DNA from: Clostridia bacterium
GTDB lineage: Bacteria; Bacillota; Clostridia; Christensenellales; Borkfalkiaceae
Direction of reading: 5' to 3'
DNA length: 64,000 bases
Assembly: GCA_017621735.1 (NCBI GenBank)
Contig: JAGASM010000033.1
Span: 1 to 64,000 of the forward strand
Shown: one piece after another, positions 35,216 through 45,518 of the stretch
How the letters are laid out: each line of letters begins with the position of its first letter
Numbering within the stretch: the first letter of the stretch is position 1
Position numbers and translations under genes: made by a program
Notes under the pieces: generated by a model
What the model saw: only the letters and a program-made list of their open reading frames with translations
Database searches by the model: none
What the model was told of the DNA's origin: nothing

Positions 35216-38200
35216 ATGTACGAATTAAATGATTTTAACTCCATTCAAATTAGCGTAGCATCCCCCGAAAAAATCAGGGAATGGTCGCACGGCGAAGTTA
35301 CCAAGCCCGAAACCATCAACTACCGCACGCAAAAACCCGAACGCGACGGTCTTTTCTGCGAAAAGATCTTTGGACCCACCAAAGACTGGGAATGCCATTG
35401 CGGAAAGTATAAGCGCATTCGTTACAAGGGGATCATTTGCGAAAAGTGCGGAGTAGAAGTTACGCGTGCAAAAGTTCGCCGCGAGAGAATGGGGCACATC
35501 GAACTCGCTGCGCCCGTATCGCACATTTGGTATTTCAAGGGGATTCCTTCCAAAATCGGTCTTTTGCTCGACATCGGACCTAAGAGTTTGGAACAGGTTA
35601 TCTACTTTGCAGCCTACGTCGTTCTCGATCCGGGTACGACGGGGTTGGAATACAAACAGGTTATCAACGACAAACAACTGCGTGAGTTGGAAGAAACGCT
35701 CGGCGATTCTTCCAAAACGGGCTTGAAAGTCGGAATGGGCGCGGAAGCGATCCGCGAACTTTTGATGGCAATCGACCTCGATCAAGAGAGCGCTGCTGCA
35801 AAAGAAATTATCGCAAACAATCAATCGGGACCCAAGCGCGTCAAGGCGATCAAGAGAATTGAAATCATCGAATCCTTCCGCAAGAGCGGCAACCGTCCCG
35901 AGTGGATGATCATGACGGTACTTCCCGTCATTCCGCCCGATTTGCGTCCGATGCTTCAACTTGACGGCGGTCGGTTTGCAACGTCCGACTTGAACGATTT
36001 GTATCGCCGCGTCATCAACCGCAACAATCGTTTGAAGAGAATGATCGAACTCGGCGCACCCGAGATGATCGTTAAAAACGAAAAGAGAATGCTTCAAGAG
36101 GCGGTTGACGCACTCATTGACAACGGCAGAAGAGGAAAGGCGCTCAGCGGACCTTCTAACCGCGACTTGAAGTCGCTTTCTGCAATGCTTCGCGGTAAGC
36201 AAGGGCGTTTCCGTCAAAACTTGCTCGGAAAGCGCGTAGACTATTCCGGCCGTTCGGTTATCGTCGTTGGTCCCGAACTCAAAATTTATCAATGCGGTCT
36301 TCCCAAGGAAATGGCGATCGAACTGTTCAAGCCGTTCGTCATGAAGCGTTTGGTTGAAACCAACCGTTGCCACAACATTAAGAGTGCAAAGCGCACCGTT
36401 GAAAAGGGGAAAGACTTCGTTTGGGACGTCTTGGAAGAGGTCATCAAAGAGCACCCCGTTCTTTTGAACCGTGCTCCCACCCTCCACAGACTTTCCATTC
36501 AAGCGTTTGAACCCATCCTCATCGAAGGAAGAGCGATTAAAATTTCTCCCCTTGTATGCGGACCGTTCAACGCCGACTTCGACGGCGACCAAATGGCAGT
36601 TCACCTTCCTTTGAGCATCGAAGCGCAGGCGGAAGCGCGTTTCTTGATGTTGTCTGCAAACAACATTTTGAAACTTGCGGACGGAAAGTCGGTCATGAGC
36701 CCGACGCAAGATATGATTATCGGCGCGTACTATCTTACCATTTCGAGAAGAGAAGAGGGAAAGAAGTACGACGAAATGGGCAGACCTTCCGAAGAGGGCG
36801 AAGTTTATATTCCTCCTATTTTTGCGTCGTTTGACGAAGCGCTTATGAGTTATCAACTCAAGCACGTTCATTGCCAAGACGAAATTTACGTTCGCCGTAC
36901 GGTAGAACTCCCCGAAGGAAAGTTCGATAACCTCGTACTTCCTTACGAAAAGGTCGTCGGCGGCGACGAAGTCGCAAACAACGGCATTCGCGGAAGAGTG
37001 AAGGTGGAAAAGGACGAAGCGACGGGCAAACTGTTTGTAACGGGCGTCATCAAGACGAGCGTCGGTAGAATTATCTACAACGAAGGCATGCCTCAAGATT
37101 TGAACTTCGTCGAACGCAACCTTCCCGAAGATTATTTGAAACTTGAACTTTCTACCGAATTTATCGCGTCCGTCAAGGGTTCGCGTGCAATCGGGAAGAA
37201 GCACCTCTCCAAAATCGTCGAAGCATGTTTCAAGACGGGGTACGCACCCAAGGCGTCCGCAGTGCTCGACGCAATTAAGGAACGCGGATATAAGTACTCG
37301 ACGATCGCAGCGCTTACCACTTCCGTATTCGACATGAAGATTCCTGACGAAAAGGATGGAATCGTCAGCGAGGCGGAAGAGCAGGTCGCAAAGATCTCCA
37401 AGAAGTTCGCACGCGGTCTTTTGAAAGACGAAGAGCGTTACCAAGCGGTAATCTCCGTATGGGACGGCGCGACGAGCAAGGTTGCGGATCTCTTGAAAGA
37501 ACAGGGCAAGAACGACAAGTTCAATCCGATTTGGATGATGGCAGATTCGGGCGCGCGTGGTTCGATCGACCAGATCAAGCAACTTTCCGGTATGCGCGGA
37601 CTCATGGTTAACCCGCAAGGGAAAAAGATCGAAGTTCCCGTTAAATCGTGTTTCCGTAACGGTCTTTCCGTTCTCGAATACTTCATTTCTTCGCACGGCG
37701 GCCGTAAAGGTCTTGCCGATACGGCATTGAAGACGGCGGACTCCGGTTACCTCACAAGACGTCTTGTCGACGTTTCGCAAGACGTAATCGTTCGCGAAGA
37801 GGACTGTTCGGTCGGCAAACGTCCCCGCGGTACCGTCATCAACGCGATCATCGGGGAAAACGGCGAAACCATCGAATCGCTTGCAGATCGTCTTACGGGA
37901 AGATTTGCGGCGGAAGACGTCGTAGATCCTGCAACGGGCGAAGTGATTACTCCTTGCAACGAGATGATCACGGAAACGAATGCGAAGAGAATTGCAGCCA
38001 TTCCTCATTATAACGAAAACGGCGTCAGCATCCGCAGTATCTTCAACTGCTCCACCCGTTTCGGCGTGTGCGCGAAGTGCTACGGTAAGAACATGGCGAC
38101 TACGCTTCCTATCAAAGTGGGCGAAGCGGTCGGCGTCATCGCGGCACAATCCATCGGTGAACCCGGTACGCAGTTGACGATGAGAACGTTCCACACGGGC

Positions 38201-39001
38201 GGTATCGCTGCAACGGGGGATATCACGCAAGGTCTTCCCCGTGTCGAAGAATTGTTCGAAGCAAGAAAGCCGAAGGGCGTTGCAACCATTTGCGAAGTGC
38301 TCGGTACGGTTACCGTCGATAACAGCGACAATCTCAACCACGTCATCGTTCGCGATTCTGAAACGCAAGAGCAACTCAAAGAATACGTGCTTCCTTTCAA
38401 TGCGGAATTGCGCGTAAAGACGGGCGACAAGGTAAAACCGGGCGATCTTTTGAACGTCGGTTCGGTCAACCCTCAAGATATCATTCGCGTCAACGGCGTC
38501 AAGGGCGTTCAAGATTACATTCTCGAACAAGTTCAGTCCGTATACCGTTCGCAAGGGGTTGAAATCAACGACAAGCACGTTGAAATCATCGTTCGTCAAA
38601 TGCTCAGAAAGGTACGCGTCGAAGATGCGGGTAGCACGGAAATGTTGCCCGGCGAACTCGTCGATATGTTCTACTTTGAAGAACAAAACGAAAAGACGAT
38701 CTTAAACGGCGGCGTTCCCGCAAGCGCAAAGCGCGTCCTTCTCGGAATTACCAAGGCAGCGCTCGCAACCGACTCCTTCCTGTCCGCGGCGTCCTTCCAA
38801 GAAACGTCTCGCGTACTCACGGAAGCGGCAATCCGCACCAAGCGCGATCCGCTCATCGGCTTGAAGGAAAACGTCATTATCGGTAAACTCATTCCCGCAG
38901 GTACGGGCATGAAAGACTATAAGAACGTTTCCGTCAACTCGGCGGGTGCTTACGGTGGAATCGTAGCGCAAGAAAACGAACCGATCGTTAGCGAATCGTA
39001 A
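35216..39001 (+). CDS. rpoC: RNA polymerase beta' subunit
   Basis: Catalytic core subunit of 1261 residues. Seen: N-terminal zinc site [18 protein letters not shown], the catalytic [12 protein letters not shown] that binds Mg2+ near residue 455, bridge-helix region SGARGS, trigger-loop region [16 protein letters not shown], and second zinc site [22 protein letters not shown] precedes the ATG. The length and order are typical for Firmicutes, and no acidic tail like that of RpoB is present. Confidence 0.98.
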   Translation: MYELNDFNSIQISVASPEKIREWSHGEVTKPETINYRTQKPERDGLFCEKIFGPTKDWECHCGKYKRIRYKGIICEKCGVEVTRAKVRRERMGHIELAAPVSHIWYFKGIPSKIGLLLDIGPKSLEQVIYFAAYVVLDPGTTGLEYKQVINDKQLRELEETLGDSSKTGLKVGMGAEAIRELLMAIDLDQESAAAKEIIANNQSGPKRVKAIKRIEIIESFRKSGNRPEWMIMTVLPVIPPDLRPMLQLDGGRFATSDLNDLYRRVINRNNRLKRMIELGAPEMIVKNEKRMLQEAVDALIDNGRRGKALSGPSNRDLKSLSAMLRGKQGRFRQNLLGKRVDYSGRSVIVVGPELKIYQCGLPKEMAIELFKPFVMKRLVETNRCHNIKSAKRTVEKGKDFVWDVLEEVIKEHPVLLNRAPTLHRLSIQAFEPILIEGRAIKISPLVCGPFNADFDGDQMAVHLPLSIEAQAEARFLMLSANNILKLADGKSVMSPTQDMIIGAYYLTISRREEGKKYDEMGRPSEEGEVYIPPIFASFDEALMSYQLKHVHCQDEIYVRRTVELPEGKFDNLVLPYEKVVGGDEVANNGIRGRVKVEKDEATGKLFVTGVIKTSVGRIIYNEGMPQDLNFVERNLPEDYLKLELSTEFIASVKGSRAIGKKHLSKIVEACFKTGYAPKASAVLDAIKERGYKYSTIAALTTSVFDMKIPDEKDGIVSEAEEQVAKISKKFARGLLKDEERYQAVISVWDGATSKVADLLKEQGKNDKFNPIWMMADSGARGSIDQIKQLSGMRGLMVNPQGKKIEVPVKSCFRNGLSVLEYFISSHGGRKGLADTALKTADSGYLTRRLVDVSQDVIVREEDCSVGKRPRGTVINAIIGENGETIESLADRLTGRFAAEDVVDPATGEVITPCNEMITETNAKRIAAIPHYNENGVSIRSIFNCSTRFGVCAKCYGKNMATTLPIKVGEAVGVIAAQSIGEPGTQLTMRTFHTGGIAATGDITQGLPRVEELFEARKPKGVATICEVLGTVTVDNSDNLNHVIVRDSETQEQLKEYVLPFNAELRVKTGDKVKPGDLLNVGSVNPQDIIRVNGVKGVQDYILEQVQSVYRSQGVEINDKHVEIIVRQMLRKVRVEDAGSTEMLPGELVDMFYFEEQNEKTILNGGVPASAKRVLLGITKAALATDSFLSAASFQETSRVLTEAAIRTKRDPLIGLKENVIIGKLIPAGTGMKDYKNVSVNSAGAYGGIVAQENEPIVSES

Positions 39002-39005
39002 TATA

Positions 39006-39041
39006 AAAATGCGTTGTCATAGCGACAACGCATTTTTTTTG
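39006..39041 (+). terminator. Terminator of rpoBC
   Basis: AAAATGCGTTGTC pairs with GACAACGCATTTT around a 5-nt loop, followed by a T run. Confidence 0.9.
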
Positions 39042-39126
39042 TAGAAAATAAAAATTTTCTAATTTTTTCCAACAAAAATCCTTTTTTCGTTGTTATATAA
39101 GTGAAAACAAACAGGAGGATATCATT

Positions 39127-40116
39127 ATGAAAAAGAAATTGATCGGTTTGGTGGCAGGATTTACACTTGCAACGGTTGCGCTGACGGCGTGCGAGGGAAC
39201 GGGAACGGCGCTTTCTAAAGTGGAGGACGTCTACGGAATGAGTGCAATTACTTCAGTAAAACTCCTTGGAAGCGAACTTTCCGCGCAAGCGGTCGCAAGC
39301 CTTTCTACCGTACAAGCGTTAGAAGGGTCGGGCAACGGACAGGAGAACGGCGGACAGGAACAATCGGGCGTCGTTTCGGAGGCAGAACGCTTTCATAAAT
39401 ACTTCTCAATGCTCGATTCTTTCCTCGGTGAAGAACTCATCAAGACGGAAACAGAGAAGAACACCAACGGCGCTTACGCCGAGTATGAACACAAATTAAC
39501 GATAACGGGTAAGGATTTTGAAGGCAACGACGTCGTTCACGTCATGTATTACAGCGAAACACTTGTCGAAGATTTTACCAAAGAAAAGGACAAGGACGAT
39601 GACGACAGCGAGGTGGAAAAGAAGTACCGACTCGAAGGGGTAATGACGATGAACGGCTTTGACTACACTCTTTGGGGAGAACGGGAAGAAGAGGAGGAAA
39701 AGGGAGAAACGGAGGTGGAGATCACCTTGCGCGCATACCTTTCCGACGACGATCCGAATACCTACGTGCAAGTCGAACAGTCCACTTCAAACGAGGAGAA
39801 TGAAACGGAGCGCGAATACGTTTACTCGGTATTCAAGGACGGGGACCTCGTCGAACAAACGGCAGTTGAGTTTGAAACGGAAGTAAAAAACCGCAAGACG
39901 GAATCGGAATACGAGTTGGAGTTTTTGAGCGGAGAAGGTCGCGGGAAGTACGAAATTGACCGCGAAGAACGCGACGGACAAATCAGCATCAAAGTTTCCT
40001 ACCGCGTCAACGGGGAAAGCGGAGTGTTTCACGTCCGCGAATTGACGGAAGAGGACGGGGCAAAGACGTACCGTTACAGTTTCTCAAATGGAACAGAACT
40101 TGATTTTAGCGTTTAA
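39127..40116 (+). CDS. Lipoprotein of unknown function
   Basis: 329 residues. Signal peptide II with lipobox LTAC near residue 21. The mature part has a segment VEDVYGMSAITSVKLL and a low-complexity stretch GSGNGQENGGQEQSG, then a charged, beta-rich region with several E/K/D repeats up to the C-terminus. It resembles no family I can name. AGGAGG lies before the ATG. It directly precedes an ECF sigma factor and anti-sigma pair, which has its own promoter, so it may be a target of that system. Confidence 0.7.
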   Translation: MKKKLIGLVAGFTLATVALTACEGTGTALSKVEDVYGMSAITSVKLLGSELSAQAVASLSTVQALEGSGNGQENGGQEQSGVVSEAERFHKYFSMLDSFLGEELIKTETEKNTNGAYAEYEHKLTITGKDFEGNDVVHVMYYSETLVEDFTKEKDKDDDDSEVEKKYRLEGVMTMNGFDYTLWGEREEEEEKGETEVEITLRAYLSDDDPNTYVQVEQSTSNEENETEREYVYSVFKDGDLVEQTAVEFETEVKNRKTESEYELEFLSGEGRGKYEIDREERDGQISIKVSYRVNGESGVFHVRELTEEDGAKTYRYSFSNGTELDFSV

Positions 40117-40124
40117 TAGACTCA

Positions 40125-40153
40125 TTGACAAGAACGTAATAATTTGATAAGAT
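40125..40153 (+). promoter_or_regulatory. Promoter of the ECF sigma/anti-sigma operon
   Basis: TTGACA 40125-40130, 17-bp spacer, TAAGAT 40148-40153: a housekeeping-type promoter. Confidence 0.75.
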
Positions 40154-40185
40154 ACTAAAGCGGATGAATTCCGTTGGAGGCGCGC

Positions 40186-40707
40186 ATGAATCTCGACGAG
40201 GCGCTCACCCGTATACAAAAGGGGGATGAGGCGGCGTTCGAACAAATATATCGGCAAACGGAACAGGCGGTATTTTATATCGCCCTTTCCGTCGTTCGTG
40301 ATCGCGCTTTGGCGGAAGACGTCATGCAGACGACCTACCTCAACGTGCTACGCCACGCGTCCTCTTATCGGCGGGGGACAAACGCGCGGGCGTGGATTTT
40401 CCGCATTGCGCGAAACGAGGCGCTGACCTTGAAAAAGAAACGGAGCAGAGAGGAGAATATCGACGTCAACGAGCACCTTCCCGCCTTTGGAATCGTGCAA
40501 ACGGACGACTACGGACTGCTCACCGAATATGCTCAAAAGGTATTGACCGAGGAGGAATTTACCCTAGTGATGCTCATCGCGGTACAGGGGTATAAACGTC
40601 GGGAAATTGCCTCGATGACGGGGCTTCCTATCGGTACGGTAACGTGGAAATACAACCGCGCGCTTGCAAAATTAAAGCGAGAATTAAAGGGAAAGGAGGG
40701 GATGTGA
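40186..40707 (+). CDS. ECF-type RNA polymerase sigma factor
   Basis: A 173-residue sigma factor with region 2 (residues about 10-75: DEAAFEQIYRQTEQAVFYIA, DRALAEDVMQTTYLNVL) and region 4 (about 110-165: GYKRREIASMTGLPIGTVTWKYNRALAKL). GGAGG lies 5 bp before ATG 40186; an in-frame TTG at 40174 would use the ribosome site itself as coding sequence and is unlikely. Its stop overlaps the anti-sigma gene start (TGATG). The signal it answers to is unknown, and an autoregulated promoter was not found. Confidence 0.9.
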   Translation: MNLDEALTRIQKGDEAAFEQIYRQTEQAVFYIALSVVRDRALAEDVMQTTYLNVLRHASSYRRGTNARAWIFRIARNEALTLKKKRSREENIDVNEHLPAFGIVQTDDYGLLTEYAQKVLTEEEFTLVMLIAVQGYKRREIASMTGLPIGTVTWKYNRALAKLKRELKGKEGM

Positions 40708-41747
40708 TGAGAACGTCCGAAATAAAAAAACAGCTTCGGGAAGAATCGAAAACCGTCGTCCCCGACGTGTGGGAGAGCGTCCTTTCCGAGGCGAAAGAAG
40801 AGGGGCTTATCCGCAATACGGCGCAACGGAGTACAAAGGCAAGGCGCGGAAACGTAAAACGGTTGATCGGGTTTCTTGTCGCAGCCGCCGTCGTATGTCT
40901 TTCCGTCGTTTTGCCGATTACGTTAAGCGGCGCAGGGACAAATCTTACTGTCGTGTGCATGCGAATCAACCCTTCCGTCGAATTCACGGTACAAAACGGA
41001 GAGGTAACGGGGGTTCGCGCACTCAATAAAGACGGGGCAGTCCTCCTTGTTCATCATTCGTTGACGGGACTTCCCGCGGAAGAGGCGTGCGAAACAGTCG
41101 CGATCACGGCGGAAAATCTCATTACAGAAGACGGGATCACCGTTTACGTATCGGGGGACGACGAAGAGGAGTTAGAAAAGAAAATTTCCGATCGGTTGCA
41201 GGCGCACAACTATAAATTGAAGAAAACGGACGGCGCGTACGCGGAGCAACTTGCTGAACGGTACAAAATTTCCAAGGGGAAGGCGCGCGTTGCGGCGGAA
41301 GTGCTCACGCTGTTTCCGCAGTATGCGGAAGAAGCGGTGGTAAAGCAACCTATTCAAGAACTGCACGAAATTCTCGAAGATTACGACGAAGGAGAAATGG
41401 ACGACTTTGAAGAGCATCTTTTAACGGAGTACCAACAGGAGTACGAGGCATACGTGCAAACGGTGAGCGGGCTTTTGGAAGAGTACGAAGGGGACTTAAA
41501 CGAGCTTGACGGCATGATGCAAACGGAACGCTTGCAACAAGTGCCCCGCTTTAACGAAAAGTATGCAATGCTCGGCGAAGACTTTCAACTCGATTTGGAG
41601 GACGGTTGGCGCGAGGCGTATTATGAATGTATGGAAGAATTGAAAGAAGTTCGTCGCGACGTCAAAAAGAACGCAGAGGAAACGTTTGCCGACCTCTTTG
41701 AGGACTGGCTGGAAGAATTCCGCGAAGGGCATCGCTCGTTCGATTAA
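40707..41747 (+). CDS. RsgI-like membrane anti-sigma factor
   Basis: 346 residues: a cytoplasmic N-terminal region (1-50) for sigma binding, one membrane helix near residues 53-75, then an extracytoplasmic domain with RINPSVEFTV..GEVTGVRALNKDGAVLL, the pattern conserved in the middle domain of RsgI-type anti-sigma factors. The C-terminal part is rich in Glu and likely coiled coil (EELKEVRRDVKKNAEETFADL), with no carbohydrate-binding module. AAGGAGGGG precedes the ATG. By family knowledge it holds the sigma factor at the membrane until a signal or proteolysis frees it. Confidence 0.8.
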   Translation: MRTSEIKKQLREESKTVVPDVWESVLSEAKEEGLIRNTAQRSTKARRGNVKRLIGFLVAAAVVCLSVVLPITLSGAGTNLTVVCMRINPSVEFTVQNGEVTGVRALNKDGAVLLVHHSLTGLPAEEACETVAITAENLITEDGITVYVSGDDEEELEKKISDRLQAHNYKLKKTDGAYAEQLAERYKISKGKARVAAEVLTLFPQYAEEAVVKQPIQELHEILEDYDEGEMDDFEEHLLTEYQQEYEAYVQTVSGLLEEYEGDLNELDGMMQTERLQQVPRFNEKYAMLGEDFQLDLEDGWREAYYECMEELKEVRRDVKKNAEETFADLFEDWLEEFREGHRSFD

Positions 41748-41757
41748 AAAGGCGCTG

Positions 41758-41784
41758 AAACCCCGACGAAAGTCGGGGTTTTTT
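41758..41784 (+). terminator. Terminator of the sigma/anti-sigma operon
   Basis: AAACCCCGAC and GTCGGGGTTT form a 10-bp stem with GAAA loop, followed by TTTTTG. Confidence 0.85.
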
Positions 41785-41893
41785 GTAGAAAGCAACGGAA
41801 AATTTACAATGTAAACCGTGGGTTGGTGGTGTTTTTGTGTGTGATGTATTATAATCATCTTGCTTTTAGCAAATCAAAAAGAGAGGTGTGATG

Positions 41894-42175
41894 ATGTATT
41901 GCAAAAAGTGTGGAAAAGAGATCGGCAGTAAAACCACTTGCCCGTATTGTTTGACGTCGGTTCAATCAATAGAACACTGTCGCGTTTCGGACAGTAGGCG
42001 TTTGGTAGGATTTCTTCTTGGGCTCTTCCTGTCCTTCCTCGGGTTTATTATCGGTGCGCATATTTACGCGTATGGCAGTGCGGAAGAGCGGACGACGTTT
42101 TATTCGGGTTGGTGGATGAGTTTTGTCATTCAAATCGTCGTTGGCGTCATTTTAGGCTTTGCATTTTTACAGTGA
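41894..42175 (+). CDS. Small zinc-ribbon membrane protein
   Basis: About 93 residues. N-terminal zinc ribbon CKKCGKEI..KTTCPYC, then two membrane segments (LVGFLLGLFLSFLGFIIGAHIY and WMSFVIQIVVGVILGFAF). Proteins of this build are common in Firmicutes and have no known function. GAGAGG lies 7 bp before ATG 41894; ATG 41891 and GTG 41888 are alternatives. Single gene with its own terminator. Confidence 0.75.
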   Translation: MYCKKCGKEIGSKTTCPYCLTSVQSIEHCRVSDSRRLVGFLLGLFLSFLGFIIGAHIYAYGSAEERTTFYSGWWMSFVIQIVVGVILGFAFLQ

Positions 42176-42188
42176 AAAAAATTCTTTT

Positions 42189-42221
42189 ACGGAATTCCCA
42201 AGCGGAGTTCCGTTTTTTTTG
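42189..42221 (+). terminator. Terminator of the zinc-ribbon gene
   Basis: A 10-bp stem with one T-G pair (42189-42198 with 42204-42213) and eight T residues. Confidence 0.75.
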
Positions 42222-42329
42222 TGAATTCGACAAACTTTTTTTCAAAACCCTCTATCTTTTTTTGATAAAGTGTGGTATGATAAGGTGAAATATGTGTAAT
42301 GCGAAAGCGATTGCGCGGGAGCGGACGGA

Positions 42330-44738
42330 ATGAAAGAGAGAGTTTTCGACGTATTAAAAGAAAAACTCAATCCAAAAAAAGAGGCGGACAAAGCGTGGTT
42401 TTTGTCGTTGCTCGACGAAGAGGAGCAAACGGCATACGAAGACGGGCACGTTCGGCTTGTTCTTGCCATGCTCAAAGTGCTGCATATTTCCCGTTATCAA
42501 AAGAAAATTACCGAATGTAAAGAAGAATTGACCGCCCTTCGGCAAAAAGCCGATTATTCCGCAGAAGATTACCGCGCCATTCTCAATAAAAACGCCGAAA
42601 TACAAGAACTGCGCAAGCGCATGAACGGATATAAGTGTTTTTTCTCCGAGCCGTATTTCGCGCGTATGGACGTCGTGGACGACAAAGAGGGATATAACAG
42701 TTACTATATCGGCAAGAAAGGGGACGTCAATTTAGAAATCGTCGACTGGCGTGCGCCGCTTGCGGTGCGTTATTATCAAAAGAGCCGCGTTCGCTTTTCT
42801 ATCAACGAATACGATTACGAAACGGTTCTCCGCCGCGCGCTTTCCGTAAAAAACGGAAAGGTACAGGATTATAAAAACGAGTATCTTTCCGTGCGGGGAT
42901 ACCTTTCGGACGAAGAGATCGGCGGACGGGACGAGGAAATTTTATTCGATCCGTTTTTACGGCAAATCATCAAATCGCGCAAGGACGACACGCAAATCCG
43001 CGATATCATTCGCACCATCCAAGAAAAACAGTTTGAAATTATCACCCTCCCCGAACGGGACAGTTTTGTCTTACAAGGATGCGCGGGAAGCGGAAAAACG
43101 ATGATTCTACTTCATCGTTTGAGTTATCTCATGTACAACAACGAGAGTTTAAGTCCGCGCGACGTTCTCGTTATTACGCCGTCCGACTCGTTTAATTCGT
43201 TTATCGATGAACTTTCGCAAGTGTTGGAACTTGGAAAGGTGCGCACCGTTACGTTGCGCAACTACTTCTTCCAAGTGTTAAAAAACGAGGGGATCTCCTT
43301 ACAAGAGAAATTGAGCGCAACGCCCGAAAGCGAGGAGTACCTTTCTTACGTCTATTCGGAAAAATTTTTGAAGGACGTCAAAAAACACGTCGATAAAATC
43401 TACGACGGCATTCACGGTTTGTTTGCAAGTGAAGAATGTCGCGAATTTGCCGAGCGCATTTTGAGCGATTGCCGAATCAAGCGAGAAAAGTACGATCGCA
43501 TCAAAAACGCGTCCGTGCGCGTTCGCCGTGCCGTGCTCGGCGAAATGAAGGAAAACAAAGAGGGCGGATTTTATTTTACCAAACCGTTCCGCATGCTCAT
43601 GAGCGCGATCATTCAAATCGAGGACTTTTTCACGTTTGTTTTAGAGGAAAGAGATCGGGGAAAAGATTATTTCTTCCGTCAGTTCGTCGAATTTTACCGT
43701 TGTATGCACACGGTTGCGCGGTATTCGGACAAGGTCATGGAAGAGGCGCTTTCCGACTTACGCGCGCTTTGCGAAACGGTGGAACGGGAAATCGCCGACT
43801 TGCGCCGCTATCGCAGAAGAATCGGTGGGGAGGAAGTCTACACTTACGTCGATCGAATCGCCCGTCGGGAAGAGTTGATTTTGGAGGCAAAGCAAATTTT
43901 CTCTTTCGTGGAAGAAATGGAGGACGGAAACGAGTTTTTACGCGAATTCTTTGAAATTATGCGCTGTTCCCGTCATTGCGTTCAAGCGGGCAAGTGCGAA
44001 TCTTCGGTGGATATCGCCCGTTGGCTGTATCGCGAAACGGTAAAAAAATACAAGCAAAAATACGGATTGAAGGGGATCTATCCGTCCGACGGGTACGCGC
44101 TTTGCGCCGTTCTTTCCGCTGTAGACCGAAAACTTAGTCCACGGTTTGGGCTTGTCTTTATCGACGAAGGACAGGATATTTCCGCAGGGGAATATGCGCT
44201 TCTTCGCACGATCCATTCGGACGCCGCGTTCAACGTTTACGGCGACTTAAAGCAAAACATCACCGCCTACCGCGGGATAAAAGAGTGGTCGGACGCCGTA
44301 AAAGGAAGGGTGTACGATCTCAACCAAAATTACCGCAATACCAACGAGATCGTTGATTACGTGTCTAGCGTATTAGACGTGGATATGCGTCCGATCGGGT
44401 TCCACGGGGAAGAAGTTCAACGTATCGGCATGCGAAAGGTAACCTCTTATTTTAAGGATAAGCAAGGGTTAAAGGCAATTATCGCAAAGGAAGAGGATAT
44501 GCCCCTTTTCATGAAACGGGGCTACCACCGTATTTCCGCAAACGGGACGATTCACAAGACAAAGATCAACGTAATGACCGTGTACGAAAGCAAGGGCTTG
44601 GAGTTTTCTTCCGTTGCCGTTTATGACAAGAATATGTCGAGCAACGAAAAATACGTCGCATATACCCGTGCATTGCGCGAGTTGGTGCTGATCGACGAGG
44701 ATAAGCCTCGTACATGGGGTACTCGGGAGGGGAAATGA
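42330..44738 (+). CDS. helD: RNA polymerase recycling helicase-like motor HelD
   Basis: 802-residue superfamily 1 ATPase of the HelD type. An N-terminal helical arm (residues 1-110) and the family motif VNLEIVDWRAPLAVRYY near 135 precede DIIRTIQEKQFEII and Walker A GCAGSGKTM near 250. Later come LVFIDEGQDIS (Walker B), NQNYRNTNEIVDY and the C-terminal VMTVYESKGLEFSSV and YVAYTRALREL. HelD removes stalled core RNA polymerase from DNA. It lies about 3 kb downstream of rpoBC, with an HAD phosphatase gene following one base after its stop. Confidence 0.87.
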   Translation: MKERVFDVLKEKLNPKKEADKAWFLSLLDEEEQTAYEDGHVRLVLAMLKVLHISRYQKKITECKEELTALRQKADYSAEDYRAILNKNAEIQELRKRMNGYKCFFSEPYFARMDVVDDKEGYNSYYIGKKGDVNLEIVDWRAPLAVRYYQKSRVRFSINEYDYETVLRRALSVKNGKVQDYKNEYLSVRGYLSDEEIGGRDEEILFDPFLRQIIKSRKDDTQIRDIIRTIQEKQFEIITLPERDSFVLQGCAGSGKTMILLHRLSYLMYNNESLSPRDVLVITPSDSFNSFIDELSQVLELGKVRTVTLRNYFFQVLKNEGISLQEKLSATPESEEYLSYVYSEKFLKDVKKHVDKIYDGIHGLFASEECREFAERILSDCRIKREKYDRIKNASVRVRRAVLGEMKENKEGGFYFTKPFRMLMSAIIQIEDFFTFVLEERDRGKDYFFRQFVEFYRCMHTVARYSDKVMEEALSDLRALCETVEREIADLRRYRRRIGGEEVYTYVDRIARREELILEAKQIFSFVEEMEDGNEFLREFFEIMRCSRHCVQAGKCESSVDIARWLYRETVKKYKQKYGLKGIYPSDGYALCAVLSAVDRKLSPRFGLVFIDEGQDISAGEYALLRTIHSDAAFNVYGDLKQNITAYRGIKEWSDAVKGRVYDLNQNYRNTNEIVDYVSSVLDVDMRPIGFHGEEVQRIGMRKVTSYFKDKQGLKAIIAKEEDMPLFMKRGYHRISANGTIHKTKINVMTVYESKGLEFSSVAVYDKNMSSNEKYVAYTRALRELVLIDEDKPRTWGTREGK

Positions 44739-44739
44739 G

Positions 44740-45420
44740 ATGAAGGACGTCTTTTTGCTGGATGCGGACGAAACGCTTCTTGATTTTTGTAAAGCGGAGC
44801 GGGAATCGCTCGTACAAACGCTGTACGACCACGGACTTCCCGTATCCGACGAAGTTTGCGCCCGCTACCACGAAATTAACGATTCCCTTTGGAAAGCGCT
44901 TGAACGCAAAGAGATCACGCGAGAACGGCTTGTCGTCAAGCGGTTTGAATTGCTCTTTGAAGAATACGGATATACCGCCGACTGTAACGCGGTTGCCGAG
45001 GATTTTTTCGAGGGGATTTCCCTACGCGGATATTTGTTTGAGGGCGCGGAGGCGTTTTTGCGCCGATTAAAGGAACGCGGGCGCGTTTACATTGTAACCA
45101 ACGGCGCAGTCTATACGCAAAAAAGGCGGTTTGCCCGTTCGGGGATCGACGTCCTTTGCGACGGCGTGTTTATTTCCGAAGAGATCGGCGTGTATAAGCC
45201 GTCGAAAGGGTATGCGGAATACGTCGAGGCGCATATTCCCGATTATCAAAGGAATCGGGCAGTTTGGCTTGGGGACGGGTTGACTTCCGACATGGCGTGC
45301 GCTAAAACGGTGGGGATTGATTTCGTTTTATATGCGCCGCAGGGCGCGCCGAGCGATTACCGAGGGAAAAGCGTGCGTTCTTACGAAGAATTTATCAAAT
45401 TGATTGAGGCTTTGCCGTAA
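44740..45420 (+). CDS. HAD-superfamily hydrolase, YjjG-like
   Basis: 226-residue phosphatase. Motif I LLDADETLLDF with nucleophile Asp near residue 8, motif II TNGAV near 114, Lys in YKPSKG and motif III WLGDGLTSDMACA. This pattern fits YjjG/YfnB-type nucleotidases that clean up non-canonical dNMPs, though substrates of HAD enzymes are hard to predict. One base separates it from the helD stop, so the two are cotranscribed. Confidence 0.85.
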   Translation: MKDVFLLDADETLLDFCKAERESLVQTLYDHGLPVSDEVCARYHEINDSLWKALERKEITRERLVVKRFELLFEEYGYTADCNAVAEDFFEGISLRGYLFEGAEAFLRRLKERGRVYIVTNGAVYTQKRRFARSGIDVLCDGVFISEEIGVYKPSKGYAEYVEAHIPDYQRNRAVWLGDGLTSDMACAKTVGIDFVLYAPQGAPSDYRGKSVRSYEEFIKLIEALP

Positions 45421-45440
45421 GGGCAAAGCCTTTCTTTTTT
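45407..45440 (+). terminator. Terminator after the HAD gene
   Basis: AGGCTTTGCC (45407-45416, overlapping the gene end) pairs with GGCAAAGCCT (45422-45431), followed by TTCTTTTTT. Confidence 0.8.
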
Positions 45441-45458
45441 GAAATTTTCGTCAAACGA

Positions 45459-45487
45459 TTGCTCAAAACCACAAGATATGGTATAAT
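45459..45487 (+). promoter_or_regulatory. Promoter of the topoisomerase pair
   Basis: TTGCTC 45459-45464, 17-bp spacer, TATAAT 45482-45487. Confidence 0.7.
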
Positions 45488-45518
45488 ATAGAAAAGACTA
45501 TGCGCAAATGAGGTATTT

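Noticed and set aside
35225..38686. 1153-codon open frame antisense to rpoC (and similar long frames antisense to rpoB)
   Set aside because: rpoC and rpoB are certain. The antisense frames arise because the genes rarely use TTA, CTA and TCA codons; the translations have no recognisable domain and no ribosome site.
40174..40185. TTG start of the ECF sigma factor
   Set aside because: The TTG is part of the GGAGG ribosome site region of ATG 40186.
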